NCBI GenBank assembly: GCA_017409205.1 | Contig: JAFQTF010000026.1 | Coordinates: 65,275 to 111,144 of the forward strand | Length of the DNA stretch: 45,870 nt | Origin: Oscillospiraceae bacterium | GTDB lineage: Bacteria > Bacillota > Clostridia > Oscillospirales > Oscillospiraceae | Reading direction: 5' to 3' | Shown here: piece after piece, positions 6,258-14,870 of the stretch | Layout: every line of letters starts with the position of its first letter | Position numbering within the stretch: position 1 is the first letter of the stretch | Translations under genes and position numbers: made by a program | Notes under the pieces: model-generated | What the model was told of the DNA's origin: nothing | Databases searched by the model: none | What the model saw: the letters and a program-made list of their open reading frames with translations, nothing else

Positions 6258-8801
6258 TTATTCAAAGGATGTAAAGGGAATATGAGCAAACACGACGGGA
6301 TCAATGGCGGCCACTGCAGTCTCTCTGGGACAAGGTTCGCCCTGCTCCGTACCGTCATAGTAATACCAGGGATTCTCCGGATCCGTATTACTCAGCATAG
6401 GATTTGTTTCCAGATCCAGCATATAACCTTCCAGCAACTTTAGTTCCCTGCCCTCCAACTGATAGAAGGTATAATAGCTGACAGACGCGCTTCCGCTGCC
6501 CAGGCAGTAGATCCGGCCGTCATCCAGCAGGAAATACTGGATTCGCTCCATGGCATCGATAAGCCGCAGAGGGCCAACTTTCTCATCCTGAATGATGGTG
6601 TACAGGTCATAAATGTTGGTACCATCGGTGACGATCAGCTCCTGAATACCGTTATTGTCCAGATCCATCATGGTGTAGCCAAGTTCCTCCACAAAGTCAC
6701 CATAGTAGCCAACCATCATGCCGATGCCCATTTGCGCACAATCACCGGGACCCCAGTCCTCCCGGATGGCTTGCCGGTAGAGCTCCAGCAGAGGTGCATA
6801 GTATTCCATCTCGTCAGGCTCAAAGGGTGCAGGTTCTACAAAGCGGGTTAGATCCAGCTCCATAGCGCACTTATCCGTGCTGACGATGATATTTCCCGCT
6901 TCCTCCTTGGAAATGGGCTGCGTGTTGTCCTCATTCCTTCCATAGTAGTACATTTCCGCTGCCGTGGTTCCTTCATACTCATTGCGGTAAACCAGAATAT
7001 CCTCAAGAACCAGGTCCAGGCCGGATAGCCGGTAATACTTCCAGCTGGAACCCTTTGAAAAGAAACTCCTATATTCAATGGTCCCATCCTTACAGAGCAT
7101 ATAGTGGTCTGCCGGTGCATTGTGCATGATCAGGTGTCCCGGGCTGCCGTCATGGGGCATCATCACATACAGATCGTATAGATAGACACCATCACTGATA
7201 ATCAGTTCTTCTACACCATTTTTGTCAATGTCCAGCAGGCACCAGCCCAGATCACGCTGAATGGCGGTATCTCCGAAGATCTGGGGACTGATATCGTTCT
7301 GCTCACACTGTGCTTCCGTCCAGCCCTCATTGATGGCATTGACATATTTCTGAATAATAAGGTCGAAGGCTTCGTAGCCAGATAGAGACTCCGCTTCCCC
7401 GGAGGGGCGGATCTCAATAAATTCCAGCTTCAGGGGCGGATAATTTGCCACGATCTCATCGGCTTCCTCCCGGGTGATGGCTGTGCCCACACCCCGGTAG
7501 CCTTCTGTAAACCACTGGCCATCCTTCTGATACACCTTGAAGTCTGTTACAAATCTGTCTTCCTCCAGTTTCCAGAAACCGGCATATTTGTCATATTCCA
7601 TTCCGGGCTCAAGAAACAGATCCTTTACATAACCGCCTTCACAGAGGGATCGCATTTCCACCAGTTCAAAAATGGACATCGCATTTTTCACTTCTCCATC
7701 CACACGGGTAAAAATGTCGATGAAACTGGTGTCTGTATCCTCTCGGTAGGGGTACTCGGAAATAATGAGTTCCTTGATTCCGTCTTCGTTCAGATCATAA
7801 AGGGCATAATACAAGCTCTCACCCTCATTTTCAATGGGGGTCCGCATGCTCAAATTGTTTTCTCTGCACATGATACGGTCCCAGCCCTCTGCCAGAGCTG
7901 TGCGGTACTTTTCCAGTATCGGTGTATACAACTCCAACGCCTCTGTATCCCGGAGGCTGTCAGGAATATCCGCCAGCCATGTAAGATTCAGTTTCTGATT
8001 CTCATAGGCATAGGAAATGTTTTGGCCCTCTCTGGATGTCACCTGCCGGGTATTGCCCTCTGCATCGGTATGAAAAACCGTATCCTCGTCTTCCCATTGC
8101 AGCATTTCACGGATGACAAACTTTCCGTCCTGAAGATCATAGAAGGTCTGCTCCAGCTCATCCTTGTAGGAATCCGAAATGCTGATGACGTTGCCTTCAT
8201 AAAGTCTGCACTGTCCGCCGCTGCGTTCATCCACCCAGAGCTGAATGGGGGTGCCATCCTCCAAGGTGGTGTAAAGATCCCAGATATTATCTGTCCGGTC
8301 TGTGGATTCCTCGGCAATGATCAACTCTTCCCTGCCGTCGCCGTCCAGATCCAGAAGGGCATAGCCCAGCTTGGTAAAGTCGCCGCCTGCTTCCATCCGG
8401 GTGGTGATGCCTTCGATTTCGCACTGATCCTTGGTCCATCCTTCTTTCAGTGCGGCGCGATACTTGGCAAGCACAGCGTCATACTTGGTTCCGGTTATGG
8501 TTACATCGGTTGTGGGCTCCACATAAACAGGGTCAACAGGTTCTCCACCCAGCATCCGGGCAAGGAAGGTTCCACCGATGACAAACACAGCCAGACAGGC
8601 AGCCAGACCACCCAAAATACTGCGCTTGCTGGATTTGGTCGCCCGGGCAGTATAGACCACAGGCTCCTTCCTTTGCTTTTTGGGCTTAGGGGGTTCCTCT
8701 GCAAGATTGGCCTCTGCCAGAATGGCATCCAGCATTTTTGCCTTGTCGGCAGGGCTGGGGTTGATGGAATCATAGGCTCTCGTGATTCGGTTGTTTTTCA
8801 T
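6258..8801 (-). CDS. Membrane-anchored protein with four ~186-aa repeats, probable ECF anti-sigma partner
   Basis: 847 residues. Residues 1-60 are a charged cytosolic segment, 62-82 a single membrane helix, the rest extracytoplasmic. The outside part has four tandem repeats starting near 108, 292, 478 and 665, each opening with (Y/F)xxxLxxYxxAxxExW...C and followed by an acidic loop: DLDGDGREEL (151), DLNEDGIKEL (336), DIDKNGVEEL (524), DLDNNGIQEL (713). These loops resemble Ca-binding EF-hand-like or VCBS/FG-GAP-type loops, so metal binding is plausible. It overlaps the upstream ECF sigma gene by 4 bp; with the N-in single-pass topology this suggests a sigma-regulating sensor. It has no zinc-finger (ZAS) motif, so the anti-sigma role is inferred from context only. 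Start supported by GGGAGGTG. Confidence 0.8.
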   Translation of the reverse strand: MKNNRITRAYDSINPSPADKAKMLDAILAEANLAEEPPKPKKQRKEPVVYTARATKSSKRSILGGLAACLAVFVIGGTFLARMLGGEPVDPVYVEPTTDVTITGTKYDAVLAKYRAALKEGWTKDQCEIEGITTRMEAGGDFTKLGYALLDLDGDGREELIIAEESTDRTDNIWDLYTTLEDGTPIQLWVDERSGGQCRLYEGNVISISDSYKDELEQTFYDLQDGKFVIREMLQWEDEDTVFHTDAEGNTRQVTSREGQNISYAYENQKLNLTWLADIPDSLRDTEALELYTPILEKYRTALAEGWDRIMCRENNLSMRTPIENEGESLYYALYDLNEDGIKELIISEYPYREDTDTSFIDIFTRVDGEVKNAMSIFELVEMRSLCEGGYVKDLFLEPGMEYDKYAGFWKLEEDRFVTDFKVYQKDGQWFTEGYRGVGTAITREEADEIVANYPPLKLEFIEIRPSGEAESLSGYEAFDLIIQKYVNAINEGWTEAQCEQNDISPQIFGDTAIQRDLGWCLLDIDKNGVEELIISDGVYLYDLYVMMPHDGSPGHLIMHNAPADHYMLCKDGTIEYRSFFSKGSSWKYYRLSGLDLVLEDILVYRNEYEGTTAAEMYYYGRNEDNTQPISKEEAGNIIVSTDKCAMELDLTRFVEPAPFEPDEMEYYAPLLELYRQAIREDWGPGDCAQMGIGMMVGYYGDFVEELGYTMMDLDNNGIQELIVTDGTNIYDLYTIIQDEKVGPLRLIDAMERIQYFLLDDGRIYCLGSGSASVSYYTFYQLEGRELKLLEGYMLDLETNPMLSNTDPENPWYYYDGTEQGEPCPRETAVAAIDPVVFAHIPFTSFE

Positions 8802-9283
8802 CTTGCCGCACCTCCCATCATAACCTGCAGTTTCTTTTTGGCCCGCATCAGACGGCTGCGCACCGTAGCCTCGGGACAGTTTAAGTGGCGGGCGATCTCC
8901 ACGGTGGTATAGCCTTCGTAATAATACATGTACACTGCATCCTTGTAGTCATCCGGCAGCTGCAGGATGATGTCCAGAATGCTGTCCTCCTGTTTCGGTT
9001 CCTCGGCAATGTCCAGAAAATCGTCAATATTCTCCGTTTTACGCCACCATTTTTTCAGGCTGTCCTTGCAGAGGTTGGACGCCGCAACGATGAGCCAGGC
9101 TCGCTCATGGCGCTCATTTTCAAATTTCTTTTTCGTGGACAGCAGTTTCAGGAAGGTCTCCTGCACCAGATCCTCGGTATCTGACTTATTTTTCATAAAC
9201 GAATAGCAGACCCGGTACACCGTATCCACCTGACGGCTGTAAACTTCGATAAACTGTTCTCTCTCGCTGCGCAGTGAAGGCAC
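8798..9283 (-). CDS. ECF-family RNA polymerase sigma factor
   Basis: 161 residues from a GTG start at 9283. Region 2 is visible at about 10-75 (YRVCYSFMKN, DTEDLVQETFLKLL, RAWLIVAASNLCKD) and region 4 at about 105-160 (LPDDYKDAVYMYYYEGYTTVEIA, CPEATVRSRLMRAKKKL). Regions 1 and 3 are absent, as in ECF factors. It would direct core polymerase to a small regulon, probably responding to an envelope signal. I chose the GTG because GAAAGGGGGT lies just upstream; an upstream ATG at 9346 has no such site and would put the ECF promoter inside the coding region. First gene of a two-gene operon with the repeat-containing membrane protein. Confidence 0.92.
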   Translation of the reverse strand: MPSLRSEREQFIEVYSRQVDTVYRVCYSFMKNKSDTEDLVQETFLKLLSTKKKFENERHERAWLIVAASNLCKDSLKKWWRKTENIDDFLDIAEEPKQEDSILDIILQLPDDYKDAVYMYYYEGYTTVEIARHLNCPEATVRSRLMRAKKKLQVMMGGAAR

Positions 9284-9307
9284 TGCCGTCACCCCCTTTC
9301 TAAAATG

Positions 9308-9336
9308 GATACGATTGGCAGCCGCAAAATGTTGCA
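9308..9336 (-). promoter_or_regulatory. Candidate ECF-type promoter of the first sigma operon
   Basis: Minus strand TGCAACATTTT (9326-9336) and CGTATC (9308-9313), 25 bp before the GTG. The TGCAAC/CGTnTC pattern is typical of ECF promoters, not SigA, and suggests the sigma factor activates its own operon. Confidence 0.65.
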
Positions 9337-9343
9337 AACTTTT

Positions 9344-9379
9344 CAAAAAAATTTCAGGGAGGGGCCTTCCCCTCCCTGA
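9344..9379 (-). terminator. Intrinsic terminator after pgsA
   Basis: Perfect 11-bp stem (9354-9364/9369-9379), 4-nt loop and a seven-base T run on the minus strand. It ends the long recA operon. Confidence 0.93.
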
Positions 9380-9387
9380 TCATCAGA

Positions 9388-9918
9388 TTAATCCCACAGG
9401 CACTTCCAGTTCTGGACAAAATATTCCACACCGGAATACAGGGTGGTAGCCACGATCATGATGATGACTACCCAGTTGAGAACAGGAATACCGGGCAGGG
9501 CCATCATAGCACACAGGCCCACCATAGTGGAAGCTGTCTTGACCTTGCCGGACCATCCGGCGGCAATGACACTGCCCTTCTGGGATGCCACCATCCGCAG
9601 ACCGCTGACGGCGAATTCCCGGGTCAGGATGACCATGAGCGCCCAGGCAGGAAACACGCCCCACTCGCAGAACATAGCCATGGCGGCAATGGTCAGCAGC
9701 TTGTCAGCCAGCGGATCCAGGAACTTGCCGAAATCGGTGGTCTGGTTGTAATGGCGGGCGATATAGCCGTCAACGAAGTCCGTCAGACTGGCAATGATGA
9801 AGATCGCCAGAGAGATGTACATCCAAAGGCCGGCTTCGCCGCAGGATAAATACATGGTTGCCATGAAGGCGGGAATCATAGCCACCCGAACCAGAGTGAT
9901 CTTGCTTGCTAATGTCAT
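9388..9918 (-). CDS. pgsA: CDP-diacylglycerol-glycerol-3-phosphate 3-phosphatidyltransferase
   Basis: 176 residues with several membrane helices. The CDP-alcohol phosphatidyltransferase signature D-G-x2-A-R-x8-G-x3-D-x3-D is complete in the stretch from DGYIAR to FLDPLADK (about 49-71). PgsA makes phosphatidylglycerol phosphate, the committed step to phosphatidylglycerol and cardiolipin, at the cytoplasmic membrane. The start at 9918 has GAGGAG upstream inside the end of rimO; the two genes abut. Last gene of the operon, followed by a strong terminator. The rimO-pgsA-recA neighbourhood is common in Firmicutes. Confidence 0.95.
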   Translation of the reverse strand: MTLASKITLVRVAMIPAFMATMYLSCGEAGLWMYISLAIFIIASLTDFVDGYIARHYNQTTDFGKFLDPLADKLLTIAAMAMFCEWGVFPAWALMVILTREFAVSGLRMVASQKGSVIAAGWSGKVKTASTMVGLCAMMALPGIPVLNWVVIIMIVATTLYSGVEYFVQNWKCLWD

Positions 9919-11256
9919 TTATTCATTCTCCTCTGCAATGTAGCCGGACAGATCACTTTCGATACAGCCGTCAATGGTCACACTGATAAAGTCGCCTTCC
10001 CGCAGGGGTTCGTCAGATGCGATCCACACCCGGCCGTCAATGTCGGGAGAATCGGCATAGGTGCGGCCGAAGAACTGCTCCATTTCCTCGTCGTAGCCAT
10101 CCACCAGGACTTCCATCGTCTTGCCAATGAAAGAGGCGCACCAGTCATCCATAATGGCAGACTGGATCATTTCAATGGTTTCGGCCCGTCTGACAGCGAT
10201 CTCGTTATCCACAAATTCCATCTCAGCAGCAGGCGTGCCCTCCTCCGGGGAGAAGGCGAATGCGCCCACACGTTCCAGCCGCAGCTCCCGCAGGAAATCA
10301 CAGAGCTCCTGGAATTCTTCCTCCCCTTCCCCCGGCAGGCCGGTGATAAGGCTGGTACGGATGACGAGACCGGGAATCCGATCACGAAGCTTTGCAAACA
10401 ACTCACGCAGGAACGCTCCGTCACCACGGCGGTTCATCAGCTTCAGGATCTTGGAGTTGCAATGCTGGATGGGGATATCCAGATATTTGACGATTTTGGG
10501 CTCGGTAGCCATGACCTCAATGAACTCATCATCGATTTCATCGGGATAGACATAGTGGACACGAACCCACTTCAGCTCCTCAATTTTGCACAGTTCCCGC
10601 AGCAGCTCCGGCAGCAGCCGTTTGTGACCGGGCAGATCGGTGCCGTAACGGCTGGTGTCCTGCGCGACAACAATCAGCTCCTCCACGCCGGAAGCGGCCA
10701 GAAGCCTTGCTTCGTACAATACATCATCCATCTGGCGGGAGCGGAACTTGCCCCGGAGATACGGAATGATGCAGTAGGAGCAGCGGTTGTCACAACCCTC
10801 CGCGATCTTGATAAAGGCATAATGCTCAGGGGTGGTCAGCACACGTCCGGTCTCCTGTTCGGGGGCGTCGATGGAGCCAAAGTCCACCACAGTATCGTCC
10901 TTTTCCAGCAGCGCCTCAATGGCAGGTACGATCTCGGTATAGCTGCCGGTACCCAGCAGACCGTCCACCTCGGGCATTTCCTCCAGGATCATCTGCTGGT
11001 AGCGCTGGGACAGGCAGCCGGTGACCAGGATCTTGCCCACCAGGCCCTCCTTCTTCAGTTCGGCAGTCTGGAGAATGAAGTCGATGGCTTCGCTTTTTGC
11101 GGAGTCAATAAAGCCGCAGGTATTGATGACCACCACATCACTGCCAACGATATCGGCCTTGACGGTGTGGCCGGCTTCCTGGACACGGTACATCATCCGT
11201 TCGCAGTCCACCTGATTCTTGGCACAGCCAAGGGAAATAAAACCAATATTTGCCAT
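9919..11256 (-). CDS. rimO: Ribosomal protein uS12 (S12) methylthiotransferase
   Basis: 445 residues. Three-domain methylthiotransferase: N-terminal MTTase domain (IGFISLGCAKNQVD, with further conserved Cys in NTCGFI and VTGCLSQ), radical-SAM core with CDNRCSYC (CxxxCxxC cluster ligands), and C-terminal TRAM domain. RimO adds a methylthio group to the conserved aspartate of ribosomal protein S12. The overall opening and the IIPYLRGKFRSR stretch favour RimO over MiaB. The ATG at 11256 is 6 bp after the recX stop and its Shine-Dalgarno is weak (GAGG about 13 bp away), so translation is probably coupled to recX. Confidence 0.95.
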   Translation of the reverse strand: MANIGFISLGCAKNQVDCERMMYRVQEAGHTVKADIVGSDVVVINTCGFIDSAKSEAIDFILQTAELKKEGLVGKILVTGCLSQRYQQMILEEMPEVDGLLGTGSYTEIVPAIEALLEKDDTVVDFGSIDAPEQETGRVLTTPEHYAFIKIAEGCDNRCSYCIIPYLRGKFRSRQMDDVLYEARLLAASGVEELIVVAQDTSRYGTDLPGHKRLLPELLRELCKIEELKWVRVHYVYPDEIDDEFIEVMATEPKIVKYLDIPIQHCNSKILKLMNRRGDGAFLRELFAKLRDRIPGLVIRTSLITGLPGEGEEEFQELCDFLRELRLERVGAFAFSPEEGTPAAEMEFVDNEIAVRRAETIEMIQSAIMDDWCASFIGKTMEVLVDGYDEEMEQFFGRTYADSPDIDGRVWIASDEPLREGDFISVTIDGCIESDLSGYIAEENE

Positions 11257-11262
11257 AATTAT

Positions 11263-11892
11263 TTAAAATTCCTCATAATAGTCATCTGTATCAAAGGAAA
11301 GCCCATTCAGGACTCTGCGGATGGTGCCATAGCTGTGGCCCCGGCGAAGGAGGGCATCGATGGCCTTTTTCTTTTCCTTTTCATCGGAATCCGCATCCAG
11401 GCGGCTCAGCAGAAAGGCTTCGATCTTATCGCTCTGGTCGGGATAGTCCGCCAAAGCTTCCTCCCAATACCGTTTGGGGATCTGCTTTTCATACAGAGCC
11501 TGCTTGGCCCGCTGCAGACCATAGCCTTTGGAAATACAGGAATGTACCACCTGCTCCGCCGTATTACGGTCATTCACCAGATGCAGCTCCTCCATCCACT
11601 CAACAGCGGCCTTGGCCTGCTCCGGGTCCTCGCCCTTGCGTACCAGCCGGTGCTCCAGATCCCTTTTGGAAACACTGGAAGCAGAGACAATGCGCACGGC
11701 CCGCATTTTTGCGGACATCTGACCGGCAGCGGTTTTCAGAGCCTCCAGCTGGTCATCACTGAGTTCCATGCCGGTATAGAGGCCAAAATCCTCCACCGTC
11801 TGCCGGTACAGGCCCAGTCTGGAATCATCCTCAAAGGTGACCCAGTAGCGGCCTGCCCGGTCGGGACTCAGTTTTAAGGAATTAATCCTCAT
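11263..11892 (-). CDS. recX: RecX regulator of RecA
   Basis: 209 residues, mostly helical, with the RecX three-helix repeats: [18 protein letters not shown], then [10 protein letters not shown] and [15 protein letters not shown]. RecX binds RecA filaments and limits or remodels them. It starts at ATG 11892 inside the last codons of recA (11-bp overlap), so it is translationally coupled to its target gene, the usual recA-recX arrangement. Length is normal for Firmicutes. Confidence 0.93.
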   Translation of the reverse strand: MRINSLKLSPDRAGRYWVTFEDDSRLGLYRQTVEDFGLYTGMELSDDQLEALKTAAGQMSAKMRAVRIVSASSVSKRDLEHRLVRKGEDPEQAKAAVEWMEELHLVNDRNTAEQVVHSCISKGYGLQRAKQALYEKQIPKRYWEEALADYPDQSDKIEAFLLSRLDADSDEKEKKKAIDALLRRGHSYGTIRRVLNGLSFDTDDYYEEF

Positions 11893-12988
11893 CGTCGAAA
11901 TCGTCAGCGCTGATGGCTACAGCTTTTTCCGCTGCTCTGGCAGGGGCCTTGGGGGCTGCAACGGACTGCTGCATCAGCTTTTCCCGGACTCTGGCCTCCA
12001 CATCGGCGGCGATGTCAGGGTTGTTAATCAGGTATTCCTTTACAGAGTTGGCGCCCTGGCCGATGCGTTCATCGCCCATGGAGAACCAGGAGCCGGACTT
12101 CTGGACGATGTCCATCTGAACAGCCAGATCCACCAGCTCACCCCATTTGGAAATACCCTGACCATACATGATCTCAAACATGGCCTCCCGGAAAGGAGGT
12201 GCCACCTTATTCTTGACCACCTTGACACGGGTCTTGTTGCCCACCACGTTTCCGCCTTCCTTGATGGCTTCCACACGCCGCACATCCAGACGGACGGAGG
12301 CATAGAACTTCAGGGCATTGCCGCCGGTGGTGGTTTCGGGATTTCCATACATAACGCCGATCTTCATACGCAGCTGGTTGATGAAGATGACCACGCAGTT
12401 GGTCTTGGAAATGGTACCGGCCAGTTTCCGCAGTGCCTGGGACATGAGTCTGGCCTGCAGGCCCACAAAGGTGTCGCCCATTTCGCCCTCGATCTCCTGC
12501 TTGGGAACCAGAGCGGCAACGGAGTCCACAACAACAACATCCACGGCGCCGGAACGGACCAGAGCGTCGGTGATCTCCAGCGCCTGCTCGCCGGTATCGG
12601 GCTGGGACACCAGCAGATTATCGGTATCCACACCCAGAGCGGCAGCATAGACAGGATCCAGCGCGTGCTCGGCATCCACGAAGGCAGCTTCGCCGCCCCG
12701 CTTCTGGGCCTCAGCCACGATGTGCAGGGCCAAAGTGGTCTTACCGGAGGATTCGGGGCCATAGATCTCAATGATTCTGCCCTTGGGAACACCGCCGATG
12801 CCCAGGGCGGCATCCAGTGCCAGGGATCCGGTGGGAATGGCCTCCACATTCATTTCGGGACGGTCGCCCAGACGCATGACAGTACCCTTGCCAAAATTCT
12901 TGTCGATCTGGGCCAGTGCCGTCTGGAGGGCTTTTTTCTTGTCGGATGCGGGAGAGGGTGCTTCATAAGCCGTCTTTTTCGTTGCCAT
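11882..12988 (-). CDS. recA: Recombinase RecA
   Basis: 368 residues. Walker A GPESSGKT (77-84), the [10 protein letters not shown] strand, loop regions and the acidic C-terminus ending DDFDDED are all visible; no intein. RecA forms filaments on single-stranded DNA for strand exchange and LexA cleavage. I start at ATG 12988 ([10 protein letters not shown]) with GGAAGGAAG upstream; the frame extends further into prmC without a ribosome-binding site. Only one base separates the prmC stop from this ATG. No LexA/Cheo-type box was seen immediately upstream, as expected inside an operon. Confidence 0.98.
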   Translation of the reverse strand: MATKKTAYEAPSPASDKKKALQTALAQIDKNFGKGTVMRLGDRPEMNVEAIPTGSLALDAALGIGGVPKGRIIEIYGPESSGKTTLALHIVAEAQKRGGEAAFVDAEHALDPVYAAALGVDTDNLLVSQPDTGEQALEITDALVRSGAVDVVVVDSVAALVPKQEIEGEMGDTFVGLQARLMSQALRKLAGTISKTNCVVIFINQLRMKIGVMYGNPETTTGGNALKFYASVRLDVRRVEAIKEGGNVVGNKTRVKVVKNKVAPPFREAMFEIMYGQGISKWGELVDLAVQMDIVQKSGSWFSMGDERIGQGANSVKEYLINNPDIAADVEARVREKLMQQSVAAPKAPARAAEKAVAISADDFDDED

Positions 12989-12989
12989 A

Positions 12990-13865
12990 TTACGCTTCCT
13001 TCCTGCCGTACCTTGCCAGCACGGCTCGTTCTCTGTCGTTATAGTCTCTGGATCGTTCCAGAATGGTATACCCGTTTTCTGCCAGGATCCGGCAGACATC
13101 ATCACCCTGGCCTTCCCCAAATTCAAAGGCCAGATAACCGCCGGGTTTCAGTGCGGCGGTATAATTTTTCACAATCGCACGGTAAAAGTCCAGACCATCC
13201 TCGCCGCCGTAGAGAGCCATGGAAGGCTCATACTCTGCCACGCTTCTGGGCAGTTCCTGCATCTCCTTACCCGTGATATAAGGCGGATTGGAAACGATCA
13301 TGTCGAATTTTCCAAGGAAGGCCGGGGCGCTCTGCATGGCATCCGCCTGCAGACACCGGACACGTCCGGAAAGATGGTTCAGGGCTGCATTTTTCTTGGC
13401 AATATTCAGCGCTTTCTGGGAAAGGTCTGCCAGCGTCACTCTGGCATCCTTGACCCGGCTGGCAACCGCAAGTCCGATGCAGCCGCTGCCGCAGCACAGA
13501 TCCAGGATCCGGGGATCCTTGTCCAGAAACAGGCCCTGGCTGATGGCAAGAGCGGCAACGGCAACGGTATCATCCCGGGGGATCAGCACATCCGGCGTCA
13601 CCACCAGATTCAGGCCATAAAATTCCCACTCCCCCAGAACATAGGCAAGGGGCTCCCCCTTCAGCAGGCGATCAAGCCCTTTGTTCACAGCATTGCAGAC
13701 TTCCTCAGACGCATAGCTGTCCCGGTCCGCCAGGATCCCGGCCACAGTTCTGCCGGAGGCATGGGCGATAAGCTGCTTCGCCCACATATCTGCGATCTCC
13801 ATGGGTTCGTCCGCAAGGAGCTTCTTGCGAGTCTCCAGCAGCAGATCCATATATTTCTTTACCAC
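12990..13865 (-). CDS. prmC: Peptide chain release factor N5-glutamine methyltransferase
   Basis: 291 residues. Helical N-terminal substrate domain, then a class I SAM fold with [15 protein letters not shown] (about 121-135) and the catalytic NPPY (193-196). PrmC methylates the GGQ glutamine of RF1/RF2. The loop that is usually IPRPET reads IPRDDT here, a small deviation. Start: GTG at 13865 overlapping the DUF1385 stop (GTGGTAA), with GAGGAGG about 10 bp upstream; an ATG at 13850 is an alternative. prfA is not next to it here. Confidence 0.93.
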   Translation of the reverse strand: MVKKYMDLLLETRKKLLADEPMEIADMWAKQLIAHASGRTVAGILADRDSYASEEVCNAVNKGLDRLLKGEPLAYVLGEWEFYGLNLVVTPDVLIPRDDTVAVAALAISQGLFLDKDPRILDLCCGSGCIGLAVASRVKDARVTLADLSQKALNIAKKNAALNHLSGRVRCLQADAMQSAPAFLGKFDMIVSNPPYITGKEMQELPRSVAEYEPSMALYGGEDGLDFYRAIVKNYTAALKPGGYLAFEFGEGQGDDVCRILAENGYTILERSRDYNDRERAVLARYGRKEA

Positions 13866-14860
13866 CGGTCTGCGCCCTCCTCCTCGGGAAGAACGGCCTC
13901 CACCGCCTGAATGGCCACTTCGATCATGGAATCATCCGGCTCATTGGTGGTAAAATTCTGCATCCACATACCGGGAGCAGACAGTGCCCGGGTAAAGCCA
14001 TTGTCATGCCGGCCGCAGAGCCGGTTGATCTCATAAGTAATTCCCACCACCACAGGAAGCAGCAGCAGCTTGAAGGCGATCATAATCAGCCGGTAGCCAA
14101 AGCTGCCCCGAATGGCTTCCAGCGCAGGCACCAGAGCCAGCAGACCGGAGGATGCCACACTGAACACCAGAATCGAGATCACCATCACCACCAGCAGGAA
14201 GCTGGTACCGCAGCGGGGATGGAGCCGGGTCATTTTCCGGACATTCTCCACCGTCAGAGGCAGACCCGCCTCATAGCAGCGGATGGTCTTGTGCTCCGCA
14301 CCATGGTAAGCAAAAACACGCTTCATCTCCCCCATCCGGGAGACCAGGAACATATATGCCATGAAAATAATCATGCGGATAATGCCTTCCACCAGGTTCA
14401 CAGCAACATTGCTGGTGAGCCACTTGTCGAAGAAGCCGCCGATGACCATAGGCAGCAGGAAGAACAGGAAAACAGACAACCCCAGACCCATGGCAACGGC
14501 AATGCCGATGATGGCTTTCTGGAATTTTTCATTGCCCAGCTTCTTCTCCAGCCAGAGATCCAGCTTGGAGGGTTCTTCCTGATATTCCTCCGGAGCCAGG
14601 TCAGCAGACCGCAGCAGGGCCTTGACGCCGGTGACCTGCGCATCAAAGAAATTGAAGATTCCCCGGAAGAAGGGCCAGGTCTTGTAGGAGCCCTCCGGGA
14701 AGATCTTTCGGTCGCTGACCTCTACAGTCACGCCCTTAGTACCCCGGATGACGATGGCATCCTTCTTGGGGCCGCGCATCATGATGCCTTCGATCAGAGC
14801 CTGACCGCCGATCATGGTTTTGAATTGTTCACAGCATTGTTCGGTTTCTTTGCGTGCCAT
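13859..14860 (-). CDS. DUF1385 membrane protein (YqhQ-like)
   Basis: 333 residues, opening with the family signature MIGGQALIEGIMMRGP (16-31) and a basic-rich region, then about four membrane helices in the C-terminal two thirds. A conserved YHGAEHKTIRCYE block and LHPRCGTSFL follow, with histidines and a cysteine that could bind metal. The family (B. subtilis YqhQ) has no established biochemical function. In Firmicutes it is often beside prmC/prfA, as here. Start at 14860 with AAAGGAAC upstream; 10 bp after the histidine kinase gene. Confidence 0.88.
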   Translation of the reverse strand: MARKETEQCCEQFKTMIGGQALIEGIMMRGPKKDAIVIRGTKGVTVEVSDRKIFPEGSYKTWPFFRGIFNFFDAQVTGVKALLRSADLAPEEYQEEPSKLDLWLEKKLGNEKFQKAIIGIAVAMGLGLSVFLFFLLPMVIGGFFDKWLTSNVAVNLVEGIIRMIIFMAYMFLVSRMGEMKRVFAYHGAEHKTIRCYEAGLPLTVENVRKMTRLHPRCGTSFLLVVMVISILVFSVASSGLLALVPALEAIRGSFGYRLIMIAFKLLLLPVVVGITYEINRLCGRHDNGFTRALSAPGMWMQNFTTNEPDDSMIEVAIQAVEAVLPEEEGADRW

Positions 14861-14870
14861 AATGTTCCTT

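Noticed and set aside
8798-9346. ATG at 9346 as the ECF sigma start
   Set aside because: No ribosome-binding site; it would include the ECF promoter and touch the pgsA terminator. GTG 9283 has a strong GAAAGGGGGT.
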